Assembly (NCBI GenBank): GCA_964244655.1 | Contig: CAXTJU010000002.1 | Coordinates: 1-64,000, forward strand | Source: LMUY01 sp964244655 | GTDB lineage: Bacteria; Pseudomonadota; Alphaproteobacteria; Acetobacterales; Acetobacteraceae | Direction: 5' to 3' | DNA: 64,000 nt | Part shown: positions 26,357-35,573 of the stretch, piece after piece | How the letters are laid out: every line of letters begins with the position of its first letter | How positions within the stretch are numbered: position 1 is the first letter of the stretch | The notes under the pieces: model-generated | The model's input: only the letters and a program-made list of their open reading frames with translations | Databases searched by the model: none | Told to the model about the DNA's origin: nothing | Position numbers and translations under genes: made by a program

Positions 26357-26382
26357 GACCGCTTCCCGTTCCTTCCTGCACC

Positions 26383-27663
26383 CTAAGCCAGAAGCTCGCG
26401 CGGATCCGTGATCCGCCCGGTGACCGCCGCAGCCGCCACACTCAGCGGGCTGCCAAGGAAATACTCCGCCTCGGCTGAGCCCATGCGACCTTTGGTGTTG
26501 GTCGCCGCAGTGGAGATCGAGACCTCGCCCGGGCCTACCGGCGCCATCACGCCGCCAGCGCATGGTCCACAGCCGGCGGGTAGCACGATAGCCCCCGCGT
26601 CCATGAAAACCTGTGCCAACCCGTCCTTCATCATGCGCGCCGCCATCGTGACGGTGCCCGGGACAACGAACATCCGCACGCCCGAGGCAACCGCCTGCCC
26701 CTTCATGACACTGGCGGCTGCAGCGAAGTCCTCGTACTGGCTCGACCCGCACGCCCCAATATAGGCGTGGTCGATGGCCCGACCGGCAGCCTCCGAGATG
26801 TCGGCTGCGTTGCTCGGAGCCCCGGGCAATGCCAGCGTCGGCCGGGCTTCGGCGAGGTTCAGCGTGATGCGGCCCCGCAAGGACGCGTCCGGATCACTCA
26901 CCAGGTGCTGCAGTTCCGGGGCCGGGCGCCCGTCGTAGTGCTTGGGCGGGAACAGCACATGTGCTGCGGCAATTTCGGTGAGTGTATTGATCAGACCAAC
27001 GCGGCTCGCGACGGCCATCTGATCGACGGTCGCGCCACGAAACTCCACCACAGCGGCTTCCGCGCCGAAGCCGTGACGCTCCGACACCAAGTCGCTCGAG
27101 AGTTGGAAGCAAACGTCACGCGGATGCACGCCAGCAGGAAAGTCACCGCTCACATCAACCCGGATGGTTTCCGGCACGGCTGTCCATTTCGTGCCGGTCG
27201 CCAGGACCACGGTGACATCGGTCACGGCAGACATCGCATAGGCACCGATCGCGCCGAAATTGCTGCAATGCGAGTCGTAGGCCGCCAGGAACATGCCAGG
27301 CTGTACGAGCCCCATTTCCATCGGGAAGACATGTCCGTGCCCGCCTTGCCCGGCGTCGAAGAACCGGCCGCCCTGCCAGCTTTCCATGATCCGCCGGTTG
27401 GCAATGCCGCGTGCCAAAGCCCGCGGCGTAGTGTACAGCACTTCATGGTCTGTTACGGCAACCAGCCGCTCCGGATTCACGATCCGGCGGTAGCCGAGAT
27501 CCGTCAGCTCCTTATAGGCCGCCTCGAGGTAGCCATCATGAATGATGACCAGGCTTGAGTCCGGGTAGACGATGTCTCCCGCGCTGACGGCTTCCTTGCC
27601 GCAGGCGCGCGCGAACATCTTCTCGGCAAAAGTCATGGACTTTGCGAGGCTGCCTGCCTGCAT
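26383..27663 (-). CDS. Aconitase-family large subunit (LeuC-like hydro-lyase)
   Basis: A 426-residue [4Fe-4S] dehydratase large subunit. SHCSNFGAIGAYAMS near 131 and AGCGPCAGG near 366 supply cluster cysteines, and ISTAATNTKGRMGS near 387 matches the ISTNRNFxGRMG block of the family (with AAT for TNR). Together with the LeuD-like subunit it should hydrate or dehydrate a hydroxy-dicarboxylate, as isopropylmalate isomerase, homoaconitase or dimethylmalate hydratase do. The catabolic neighbours argue against leucine biosynthesis. GGGGAG precedes the ATG by about 10 bases. Confidence 0.8.
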   Translation of the reverse strand: MQAGSLAKSMTFAEKMFARACGKEAVSAGDIVYPDSSLVIIHDGYLEAAYKELTDLGYRRIVNPERLVAVTDHEVLYTTPRALARGIANRRIMESWQGGRFFDAGQGGHGHVFPMEMGLVQPGMFLAAYDSHCSNFGAIGAYAMSAVTDVTVVLATGTKWTAVPETIRVDVSGDFPAGVHPRDVCFQLSSDLVSERHGFGAEAAVVEFRGATVDQMAVASRVGLINTLTEIAAAHVLFPPKHYDGRPAPELQHLVSDPDASLRGRITLNLAEARPTLALPGAPSNAADISEAAGRAIDHAYIGACGSSQYEDFAAAASVMKGQAVASGVRMFVVPGTVTMAARMMKDGLAQVFMDAGAIVLPAGCGPCAGGVMAPVGPGEVSISTAATNTKGRMGSAEAEYFLGSPLSVAAAAVTGRITDPRELLA

Positions 27664-28108
27664 TGTCGGCGTCTCCCCTTCTGTTCGGTTGCGATATGGC
27701 TCAGCGCGGATCAGGCACGCAGGATGCTTCGCGGGTCGGCCTTAAATCGTATCGAACCCATTTCGCGATCCACGCAAGTCGTGACCAGACATCCCGGTTC
27801 ATGCCGAAGTGTTTGACGATCTCATCATAGAACGTGGCCACCGTCGGCCGGCGGTCGGCGCGTTGGTGGTGATGACGATCCACTGCCACTTGTCGGCGAT
27901 CACATCCGGGGAATGGTTTTGCACTGCGTCTAAACAAAGGCAGGATCTTGTTGCTGATCGGCTCACGAATCCGTTGCAACCAGCCCGTGTTGATCTTTGT
28001 CAAGCGGTATTGCAGTTCCTCACTCGATCGCATCAGACCGTCCCCGTTATTGTTATCAGTTCAGCCGATCATCACCGTGCCGACCATGTGCTGGGCTTTC
28101 CGGGTAAA
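27664..28108. other. Intergenic region between the LeuC-like and GntR genes
   Basis: 445 bases. The likely promoter/operator of the catabolic operon is here, since the GntR gene upstream is separate. One 110-codon frame (27701-28033, minus) has no recognisable family and I do not call it. Confidence 0.4.
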
Positions 28109-28822
28109 TCAGGCAGTGCGATCGACATCTTTCCCGAACCGCGGTTGCGCAGCGGCTTCGGCCTCATAACCGACCGAGGCGGCATGTCGTGCCAGTGTCT
28201 CGCTCGCGGCTGCGGCACGTTCGGGATCGCGCGCCCGGATCGCCTCGACGAGCCGACGCATCTCGAAAACGCTCTCGGCCGGCCGGCCGGGTTTCCCGAG
28301 CGACGCACCCCAGGCGTAGCTGGTCATAGCGACGAACTGGAGCAGGTACTTGCCAATAATTGCGCTACCGCATTCTTCGGTGAGGGCGCCGTAGTACAAT
28401 TGTTTCGCTCTCACGATTTCACCGATGTTCGAGCTTGCGAGCGCGGCCTCGACCCGGTCGACGGCGCACTCGAGGCGACTAACCGCCTTTTCGCTTGCGT
28501 GGATGGCAAGATAGCGGGCGCAGATGCCTTCAATCGGCACACGCAAATCCCGGATTTGGCGGACCTCGTCGAGCGTGTGCTTCTTGACGACCGGGCCAGT
28601 GTTGGGAACGATTTCGATCAAGCCTTCCGCCTCAATCTGCCGCATCGCCTCCCGTAGCGAAGGCCGGCTTATCTTGAGGGATTTCGCCAGCCGCGCCTCG
28701 ATCAGGCGGTCACCGGGTTTGAGGTGGCCGGAGATGATTGCCTCACGCAAACGCCGAACCACTGCGCCGCGCAAAGGAGCAGGGAATGGGCAAATCGCGG
28801 CAAGATCGGGCACAATGTCCAT
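28109..28822 (-). CDS. GntR/FCD-family transcriptional regulator
   Basis: A 237-residue regulator starting at ATG 28822. The winged helix covers about 15-75 (VVRRLREAIISGHLKPGDRL, then SRPSLREAMRQIEAEGLIEI). The all-helical FCD ligand domain follows, with DLRVPIEGICARYLA and later ARHAAS. FCD regulators usually bind organic acids and control adjacent catabolic genes; this one sits directly upstream of, and in the same direction as, the LeuCD-BKACE cluster, so it is its probable regulator. Confidence 0.82.
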   Translation of the reverse strand: MDIVPDLAAICPFPAPLRGAVVRRLREAIISGHLKPGDRLIEARLAKSLKISRPSLREAMRQIEAEGLIEIVPNTGPVVKKHTLDEVRQIRDLRVPIEGICARYLAIHASEKAVSRLECAVDRVEAALASSNIGEIVRAKQLYYGALTEECGSAIIGKYLLQFVAMTSYAWGASLGKPGRPAESVFEMRRLVEAIRARDPERAAAASETLARHAASVGYEAEAAAQPRFGKDVDRTA

Positions 28823-29251
28823 GAACGCTCGTTTCTCGATTGTCTGGCAATCTGGCAGACAGGATGGATCGCTGCAAGCGGAAAGAGGGTCCAGTGCAGC
28901 GGGAACGCATATGGATTTCCTGTGCAAAGAACGGTGTGCGGCGCGGTCGATGGTTGGACGTCAAGGGCGGATTCAGCGCTGAGCCTTAAGCACTGCACGG
29001 ACCGATCACTATCAAACGGCGGGGAGATGGCTCCCTGAGGCGTAGCGGGCGGTGCAGTCAAACAAGCATGTCGCGCGCGAGCGCAGGCCCTGGATGCCGC
29101 GATCAAGCGGAGGCTTGTTTGAGGCGCCAACTCATTCGGCCGGCCAGCCTACCCTGATATCCAGCCGTGACGTCCTCGCGGGCGATCTCCGGCGAGACAC
29201 GCGAGGAACTGCTCCAGTCGCGGCCTCGTCTAGACAATCAGCGCTTCTGCC
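28823..29251. other. Intergenic region upstream of the GntR gene
   Basis: About 430 bases without a recognisable gene; it separates the catabolic cluster from the IS5 remnant. Confidence 0.4.
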
Positions 29252-29620
29252 TTGGAGCCCTTGCCGTTCAAGGTCAACGCCGACCGTCGCCACCACATCC
29301 CGAAGCAGCGGTATCGAGCGACGAACTCGGCTGCCTACGATGCCGCGCCGCGCCAGCGTGGCAGCGTGACGGTTTGGTTCACCGAGGAAGCGATCGCGGC
29401 ATGGACGCCGAAGCTGCGGACCACGCGGGGGGACAGCCCCGCTATTCGGGCCTGGCGATCGCAACGGCGTTGACGCTGCGTGATGTGTTCCGCCTGATAC
29501 TGCGCCAGACCGAGGGGATGATCGGCTCCATCATCGCCCTGCTCGGGCTCGGTCTCGCGGTGCCGGACCACACGACCCTGAGCCGCCGGGCCGAGACGCT
29601 GCAACTATTTCAGTCACGCC
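29252..29620 (+). pseudogene. IS5-family transposase remnant
   Basis: The plus strand encodes FKVNADRRHHIPKQRYRATN and WFTEEAIAAWTPKLRTTRG, then, after a frameshift near 29425, GQPRYSGLAIATALTLRDVF and VPDHTTLSRRAETL. These are consecutive blocks of an IS5-type transposase (ISxx with an N-terminal DUF4372-like part). The catalytic DDE half is missing. A dead fragment. Confidence 0.75.
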
Positions 29621-29821
29621 CGCGCCGCAGCGCCGAGACCATGCACCTCTTATACCAACTCTCCGCGCCTTCGACGCAATAGGCGCTTGCGCGACGCGGG
29701 TCGGATTTGATCCTCTCATGTTCGTCGTCAATGGGTAGGGCCGTGAGTGTTTGCCGCTCGTGCTGGAGGAGAATTTAGCAGTGTAAAGGGTGAGACAGTC
29801 TCATTTACCAAACGGTGCACG

Positions 29822-30304
29822 ATGTTCCAACTCAACGCTGTTCTCAAGGCGATCGGTCCTAACGCTTCCATCATCTTCGCCGCATGGATATTCATGGGGT
29901 TCCTGCAGCAGCGTAACGACGCCGCCACTGACAGGTACCGGAGCGCGGTCGGCGATTATCGCTCGGAGGTGCATGAAGGCGATCGAACCAGCAACCTGAA
30001 AAGACAGGTTCTTTCCTACCGACGCAGATGCAAGTTGATGACATGGGCCACCCTGATCGGTCTGGTGGCAGCCATTCTTCTTATCAGCTCGCTGATCTTC
30101 GGTGCATTGGATGCGATCGCGCCGAACGTCGCGATCGTGACAGCGAGCGGGACTATAGCGGCCATCGGAGGCTTTGTTCTCGTTATCGTTGCGGCACTTA
30201 TCGTCATCATTGAGGCGCGGGTTGTCAGCCAGCAGATAGATGACGAACTGCGCGACGTTCCAGAGCTTGCCCAGGGGGCCATGCAGCGAGGTGGCGAAGG
30301 CTGA
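29822..30304 (+). CDS. DUF2721 membrane protein
   Basis: A 160-residue protein from ATG 29822. The N-terminal segment (NASIIFAAWIFMGFL) is hydrophobic; two strong membrane helices follow a basic loop (LSYRRRCKLMTWATLIGLVA), one near 80-100 and one near 110-135, and the end is acidic. The pattern and the phrase LKRQVLSYRRRCKLM fit the DUF2721 family of small bacterial membrane proteins, whose function is unknown. It stands alone between IS remnants. Confidence 0.6.
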   Translation: MFQLNAVLKAIGPNASIIFAAWIFMGFLQQRNDAATDRYRSAVGDYRSEVHEGDRTSNLKRQVLSYRRRCKLMTWATLIGLVAAILLISSLIFGALDAIAPNVAIVTASGTIAAIGGFVLVIVAALIVIIEARVVSQQIDDELRDVPELAQGAMQRGGEG

Positions 30305-30584
30305 AGGTGGTTCGGATTTTGTTCAGGGTGCAGCGGTGTCCGGCGGGTTGGGTTGCACAAGGGAGGACGCGGCGGCGCAAGACGACGGTTGATCAGAATG
30401 TAATGTGCGGGTTGGTTGCCGCAGGACCGGTGTTCGTCTTGGGCCTTCCTCTGTCAATGTCGCGGGTCGGTGCCGCCGAATCAGATCGAGGGTTGCCCTG
30501 ACCTGCCGCCGCGCCCCTGTACAATGGGGATCTTCGCTCTCTTCCTTTCCCGGTTGCCGCTTTCTTGCTTGGGCGCAAACAGAC

Positions 30585-30850
30585 CTATGCGGGCGTGATG
30601 GTGGGCTGCGCCATGCGGGCGATGACCCAGACAAAAGCCGCCATCTCGCGGGCGATTGCGACCACGATGACGTTTTGTGGCTTGCCGGTTTTCTGCAGGC
30701 GCCGGTAGCGGGTGCACAACCGGACCTGCGCCTTCCAGGCGGCGGCCCGGATCGCTTCAGGCAGCCCCTCATTGCGACGGGTAATGTCCTCGCCCATGCG
30801 AGCCGGGAGCCGGTAGGTCCACGCCCCTTCGACCAGCACCACAGCGTCAC
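30585..30850 (-). pseudogene. IS110-family transposase C-terminal remnant
   Basis: Encodes EGAWTYRLPARMG, AWKAQVRLCTRYRRLQKTG and IAREMAAFVWVIARMA, the C-terminal part of IS110/IS1111 transposases. It is fused in frame, by rearrangement, to an IS630 fragment on its right. The DEDD domain is absent. Confidence 0.7.
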
Positions 30851-31037
30851 GCAACGCCTGCCGCTCCACGCCAGCCAGGCGCGCCGCCTCGGCTCGTGTC
30901 ATTCTCTCCAGCGCGTTGGCAATCGCCATCATCCGCGGTGCCGCTGCACGGTCAGGCTCATGGCGTCCGTGCTTGCGCATCTCCGCCGCAGACAAATCAC
31001 CGCAGATCACCAAGCGTGGGCCCTTTATCGTGCCCAC
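30851..31037 (-). pseudogene. IS630-family transposase N-terminal remnant
   Basis: Encodes MAIANALERMTRAEAARLAG and ERQALRDAVV, the N-terminal helix-turn-helix of IS630-type transposases. It stops at the junction with the IS110 fragment near 30850. Confidence 0.65.
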
Positions 31038-31318
31038 CCATCAGAACGGACGAAATTAACCAGGCACAATCGAGCCGTGTGAAATCACTCCCAAGTCATC
31101 GGCTACGTTCGGCGGTATAAGGCCTCCCACTCGAGCGATGACCAAGTTCGATGTGATGCCGGTGTGGAATCCAGCCAGGAGTTCGGCGGCTTTCAGCCAG
31201 CAGGAAAAGTGGACGATGCAGCTGTTAAGCCGGCAAGTCTTGCGCCTAAGATTTAGCCACGCCAGGCAGGGCGCGACTAGAGTTAGACGATACATCCAAC
31301 GTCCTGGTTCATGTGCCG
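31038..31318. other. Spacer between IS remnants and the SRPBCC gene
   Basis: No gene seen. Confidence 0.4.
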
Positions 31319-31741
31319 CTACGTGAAAGCCGGGTTGGCCTTGCCAGTTTCCGAGAAGTCTTTGAGGCGGCCCATCAGGATGCCCCACAGCGTGTTGCAG
31401 GTCGCCAGGGCGTCGTGCCCTTCGGGCCAGCCGTCATGGTGGCACTCCACTACGGTCTGGCCCTCGCCCGCTGGACTCAGAGTGTAAGTTACGGAGGTGC
31501 CAGTGGCCGTGCCCGGGCCTTCCAGGCAATCCCAATGGACATGGGTCTGCGGCTTAAGCTGGGAGAAGCGCCAGCGGAACGGCTCCTTGCCGCTGAAGGA
31601 CATGCTCACCTCGCTGCCTTCCCTCATGGAGCCGTACACGTGCGGCGTGAACCAGCCTTGCAGACCTGCCTCGCTGGTCAGCGCCTGGTAGATTTTGGCC
31701 GGTGCCGCGTGCATGCGAATCCTATGTGACGACTTCGCCAT
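31319..31741 (-). CDS. SRPBCC/AHSA1-like domain protein
   Basis: A 140-residue protein of the SRPBCC (Aha1/START-like) fold: HAAPAKIYQALTSEAGLQGWF at the N-terminus, RWRFSQLKPQTHVHWDC in the middle and GWPEGHDALATCNTLWGILM at the C-terminal helix. Such proteins bind hydrophobic ligands. It starts inside the last codons of ubiX (20-base overlap) with AAGGAG nine bases upstream, so it belongs to the UbiX-LLM-VOC operon. Confidence 0.72.
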   Translation of the reverse strand: MAKSSHRIRMHAAPAKIYQALTSEAGLQGWFTPHVYGSMREGSEVSMSFSGKEPFRWRFSQLKPQTHVHWDCLEGPGTATGTSVTYTLSPAGEGQTVVECHHDGWPEGHDALATCNTLWGILMGRLKDFSETGKANPAFT

Positions 31742-32384
31742 TGATGCTCTCCTTCACTGAACGGTCATGCTGAATGTTGCTTCGCGGTTGCGAAGCGGCG
31801 TCACGCGGCGGCCGTGCAGCGCCTTGCCACCGCGGGAAGAGGTCGGCGCCCAGTTCGATGTCGAGCATATCGAGGACGCGGTTGACGCTTTGATCGACCA
31901 CCTCGGCGAGGGTCGCCGGGCGGTGATAGAAGGCCGGCATGGGCGGCATCACGATGGCGCCGATTTCGGCTACCTGCACCAGCAAGCGGAGGTGGCCCAG
32001 GTGCAGCGGCGTTTCGCGGACTAGCAGCAGCAGGCGACGCCGTTCCTTCAGCACCACGTCAGCGGCGCGCAGCAGCAGGTTGTCCGAGAAAGACGTCGCG
32101 ATGTCCGACACGGTTTTCATCGAGCACGGCGCCACGACCATGCCCCATGGGCGGAACGAGCCTGACGATATGGCCGCGGCGATGTCGCTGGATCGGTACA
32201 CGCGGTCGGCCATCGCCTCCACCTGTTCCACCGCGTAGTCGGTTTCCAGCAACAGGGTGCGCCGGGCCGCGGGGCTGAGCACCAGGTGCGTCTCGATGCC
32301 TGGCACGCCGCGTAGCACTTCGAGCAGGCGCACGCCGTAGATCGAGCCGCTCGCGCCCGATATGCCGACGATCAGGCGCTTCAT
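31722..32384 (-). CDS. ubiX: Flavin prenyltransferase UbiX
   Basis: A 220-residue protein started at ATG 32384, with GGAGG nine bases before it. IVGISGASGSIYGVRLLEVL is the N-terminal flavin-binding strand, APCSMKTVSDIA the central motif and RETPLHLGHLRLL the prenyl-phosphate site, followed by MPAFYHRPATL. UbiX makes prenylated FMN, the cofactor of UbiD decarboxylases. A broken ubiD lies upstream in the same operon, so UbiX may now serve other enzymes. The last 30 residues extend beyond the usual length (about 190). Confidence 0.88.
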   Translation of the reverse strand: MKRLIVGISGASGSIYGVRLLEVLRGVPGIETHLVLSPAARRTLLLETDYAVEQVEAMADRVYRSSDIAAAISSGSFRPWGMVVAPCSMKTVSDIATSFSDNLLLRAADVVLKERRRLLLLVRETPLHLGHLRLLVQVAEIGAIVMPPMPAFYHRPATLAEVVDQSVNRVLDMLDIELGADLFPRWQGAARPPRDAASQPRSNIQHDRSVKESINGEVVT

Positions 32385-32754
32385 GCTGGCGCCTCCGGGT
32401 CGGTCCACTGCAGGAACGTGACCGCCACCCCGTCGGGGTCGCGGATCTGGAACAGCCTGGCGCCCCAGGACACGGATTGCGGCGGTGGCGCGTCGGTCTT
32501 CAGGCGCCGGTGCGCCGCGTCGATATCGGGCACCTCGACGACCACATGAGGCGGTCGCCGGGCGTGCCGAGCGGCAAAGGTTTACGTTCGCGCCGGTTGT
32601 CCAGGATCTCCAGCCGCAGCCCGCCTTGTAGGGCGAACCTCTTCCCGCGGCCGGCCGGGCGGTCCCACTCGGATGCCACCGGGAAGCCCAGCAACGCGCC
32701 ATAGAAATGTGCCACCTCGTCAAAGGCGTCGGTGGCGAGCGCCACGTAGCTCAC
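32381..32754 (-). pseudogene. VOC (glyoxalase-fold) protein with a frameshift
   Basis: From ATG 32754 the frame encodes LATDAFDEVAHFYGALLGFP and RLEILDNRRERKPLPLGTPG, a VOC-family N-terminal half. Near 32550 the family match moves to another phase, PHVVVEVPDIDAAHRRLKTD, then SWGARLFQIRDPDGVAVTFL, ending in a TGA that overlaps the ubiX ATG. The total length, 374 bases, is not a multiple of three, so there is one frameshift. Either a recent mutation or a sequencing error. The ATG overlaps the stop of the LLM gene. Confidence 0.8.
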
Positions 32755-33848
32755 GCCGCTTCTGCCTGGACAACGCCGCCGCAGCCCGGCAGCACCTCGT
32801 GCGCCAGGAGCCGCAGGCTGCGCTCCCAGGCCGCACGCTCGTTCCGCGCGTCGTAGGAGACGGCCAGTAGTCGGCCGAAGCCGCCGGTTTGCGCCTGGAG
32901 GTCATTTACCTTGCGTGCCACTGTGGCGGGCGATCCGACGAGCCATAGCTGGTCCGCGAGGTAGTCCAGGGTCAAGGCCGCATCGGGCATGGCGGGGTCG
33001 CGCTTCAGCATCGGACCCAGACCCAGACCCAGATAGACCGGCAGCAGGAACTCCCGCCAACAGCGGCCCATGATGCCGCCAATGGCGAGGGCGCGCGCCT
33101 CGGCGTCCGTGGGCGCCACATATACGTCCCGGATGATGCGCCATTCGCCGCGGTCGGGCGTGCGTCCGGTGGTGGCGGCCCCTGCCATCACCGCCTCCCA
33201 GTGGCGGGCGGTGACGGCCGCATCGGGGCTGACGCTGAGGCTCACCGGGATGTAACCCTTGGCGCCGGCCAGCTTGTGGTTCTCCGACCCCGGCGTCAGC
33301 CCGGCGATCGCGATCGGCGGGTGAGGGTGCTGGAACGGGCGCAGGTGGCCGCCGAGCCCGGGAAGCGCGGACTGCGGCTCGCCCATCGACCAGAACTCGC
33401 CGGTGAACGCGCAAGCGCCGTCGGTCCAGAGCCGGGTCATGATCTCGATGGCCTCGAACGTCATCCGGCGGTTGCGCCCGCCGCCCGGATCGAGGGCGAA
33501 CATCTGATGGTCGGTCGGAAGAGCGCTAACGCCGACCCCCACCGCGAACCGGCCTTGCGCTAGGTGGTCGAGGTAGGCGACACGATGCGCGAGCTCGACC
33601 GGATGGTGGTAGGGCAGCAGGTGTCCCAGCGTGCCGAGCCGGATCGCCTTGGTCCGCAGCAGCGCCTGGGCGATCAGCAGGTCAGGCGCCGGGCAGGGTT
33701 CCCAGGCGGCGGTAAAGTGCTCGCCGATCCAGGCTTCCTCGAAACCCAGCGCGTCCAGCCGCTCCAGCTCCTCTAAATCCCAGGCCTGGCCGTCACCGAT
33801 AGAGGTTTCAGGCGCATGGGTCGGCATCAGGAACGCACCCAGTTGCAT
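32751..33848 (-). CDS. LLM-class flavin-dependent oxidoreductase
   Basis: A 365-residue luciferase-like monooxygenase started at ATG 33848 (MQLGAFLMPTHAPET) with GAGG upstream; the open frame continues further only because the ubiD gene before it has lost its stop phase. LEELERLDALGFEEAWIGEH, LAQGRFAVGVGVSA and FEAIEIMTRLW are typical LLM blocks. Such enzymes use reduced FMN to oxidise small molecules. The place in a ubiD/ubiX operon suggests a role in degradation of an aromatic or heterocyclic acid. Confidence 0.8.
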   Translation of the reverse strand: MQLGAFLMPTHAPETSIGDGQAWDLEELERLDALGFEEAWIGEHFTAAWEPCPAPDLLIAQALLRTKAIRLGTLGHLLPYHHPVELAHRVAYLDHLAQGRFAVGVGVSALPTDHQMFALDPGGGRNRRMTFEAIEIMTRLWTDGACAFTGEFWSMGEPQSALPGLGGHLRPFQHPHPPIAIAGLTPGSENHKLAGAKGYIPVSLSVSPDAAVTARHWEAVMAGAATTGRTPDRGEWRIIRDVYVAPTDAEARALAIGGIMGRCWREFLLPVYLGLGLGPMLKRDPAMPDAALTLDYLADQLWLVGSPATVARKVNDLQAQTGGFGRLLAVSYDARNERAAWERSLRLLAHEVLPGCGGVVQAEAA

Positions 33849-33856
33849 GGCCGGCC

Positions 33857-35450
33857 TCAGTTTTTCGGATCGTTGACAAAATCCGTGTCCGAGAACGTAT
33901 AGGGATACTCGGGACGCTGGTCCGCCATCCGCCCCAGCTTCGGCCGCAACTGCCCGAAGGCGCGGTAGACGACGGGGTACGGCTGGGCCGCGAACTCGGT
34001 GATGATCTCGCGCCAGGTATGTGGCTTCCTTGATCATGGCCGTCATCTTCTCGACGATGTGGTCCTCGCTCATCGCGTCCGTGCTCTTGCTGACGTCCAA
34101 CGGCTCCGAGACGACCGCCGCCTCGTAGGAGTAGCGGTCCACGCCCTTGGTGACCGGGATCGTGCAGTCGAACCCGGCCTTGAATACGCTCACCGGCGGG
34201 GCGTCCGTGCCGAGGCTCGGGTCAAGCGGCAGCATGTTCATCCCAGGCAGGATCATGATCCCTGTCTCCGGGTTGAGGCGCCACGCCTGCGCCCATTTCA
34301 CGCGCTCGTCGTCATAGATGTCCACGTCCTCGTCGAACACGTAGGCCAGCTTCGGCATCCACTGCCGGGTGCCCGACATCATGATCGCCAGCGCCTGCTT
34401 GGCGTCGCCGCCCGAGCGGCACTTGATCTGGGCATAACCGATGTTGGAGCAGCCGCCTGGCGGCAGGAACACGTTATGCACCAGGATGCCGGCCCGCTGC
34501 ATGGCGAGGTACAAGTCGCCCTCGATCGCGGGCTGGAACACCGCCATGTCGGTCCGGCCCGGATGCAGGCCGCCGATGGTGGCATACTGGTAGATGGCGT
34601 CCTTGCGGTGGGTGATGCAGTCCACCACGAAGCGGTTGTTCTTCGGCAGGCCGCCGCCGTAGGTCCCGGTGTACTCGCCGTAGGGCCCCTCGTCGTGCAC
34701 CCAGCCCTCGGACGTGATGACCCGGCCCTCGATGACGATCTCGGCGTTGGCCGGGATCGTCAGATCGCTCGTCTCGCACTTAACCAGCTTGGCCGGTGCC
34801 TCGTAGAAGCCGCCCATCACCTCCCAGTCGTCCACGCCGGGCCAGCTCACCATGGATGCCAGCTAGTCCAGGGTGGGGCCGCCGATCAGGATGGCGATCG
34901 GCATGTCCTTGCCTTTCGCGCCAAACTCCTTGGCGGCAATGCGAGCCCGGTGGGTCGCATTGCGCATGTCGATGTTCAGCTCATTCTTGGCCCGATACAT
35001 GAACCGGTAGATGCCCTGGTCAATCAGGTTCGTGGTCGGGTCAAGGCTGACGACGTTGGTGTCGTTCAGGTAGGCTTGGCCGTCCTTGGGGTGATGCTGA
35101 AACAGCGGAAATATCGTCAGGTCGATGTCGCCGCCCTTGGTGACGACATCCTTGCAAGGCGCCGTGTCGACCATTTCGGGCTTGAACCGCAGCTCGGACC
35201 GCCGCGAGTATTCCAGGCCCACCTTGGTCTCGTCGCAATCCAGGGAGAGGGCATACATCGGACGCACGCCGTAGCCGTTGGCAAAGAACGGGAAGGCGGA
35301 GTCCTTCACGTGCTCGACCAGGATCGCCGTGTCAGGGTTGTCTTCCATCAGCTTCGGCAACTCGTCGACGTGCTTCTCGTCCTTGATCCGGGTCAGGAGA
35401 CCGGCCCTGTCCAAGGTCTGAACGTAGTCGGACAAGCTTGCTTGCGGCAT
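33857..35450 (-). pseudogene. ubiD: UbiD-family decarboxylase, disrupted
   Basis: The frame begins MPQASLSDYVQTLDRAGLL at 35450 with family blocks GLEYSRRSELRFKPEMVD and GIYRFMYRAKNELNIDMRN, reaches an in-frame TAG after IGGPTLD (34863-34865), and resumes in the same phase with LASMVSWPGVDDWEVMGGFY and FVVDCITHRKDAIYQYAT. Near 34015 a one-base shift moves the last part (EIITEFAAQPYPVVYRAFG...) to another phase, ending at TGA 33857-33859. Two independent lesions make loss of function likely. UbiD enzymes decarboxylate aromatic or unsaturated acids with prenylated FMN. Confidence 0.85.
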
Positions 35451-35518
35451 ATTCTACCTCGAACCTGGTTTGATATGCGTTGATACAACTGATTGGACAT
35501 GCCGCTTTGAGTCTAGGT

Positions 35519-35532
35519 TCGGAATCTACCTA
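35519..35532. repeat. TCGGAATCTACCTA element upstream of ubiD
   Basis: Identical to half of the inverted repeat at 45559-45608. It lies 69 bases upstream of the ubiD start, inside the intergenic region between ubiD and the efflux operon, where an operator or an IS end would fit. Confidence 0.4.
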
Positions 35533-35573
35533 CGTCAGTCGCTGCCGCTGTGCTGGCCTGAGGGCGACTATCC

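Noticed and set aside
27701..28033. 110-codon minus-strand frame between the LeuC-like and GntR genes
   Set aside because: No family resemblance and no clear ribosome site; could be chance.
30585..31037. One 150-residue protein
   Set aside because: Its two halves match unrelated transposases (IS110 C-terminus and IS630 N-terminus); it is a rearrangement product.
32751..34853. A 700-residue UbiD-LLM fusion enzyme
   Set aside because: The UbiD part runs into the LLM gene only because of a frameshift; the LLM gene has its own ATG and ribosome site at 33848 and the native UbiD stop is visible at 33857 in another phase.
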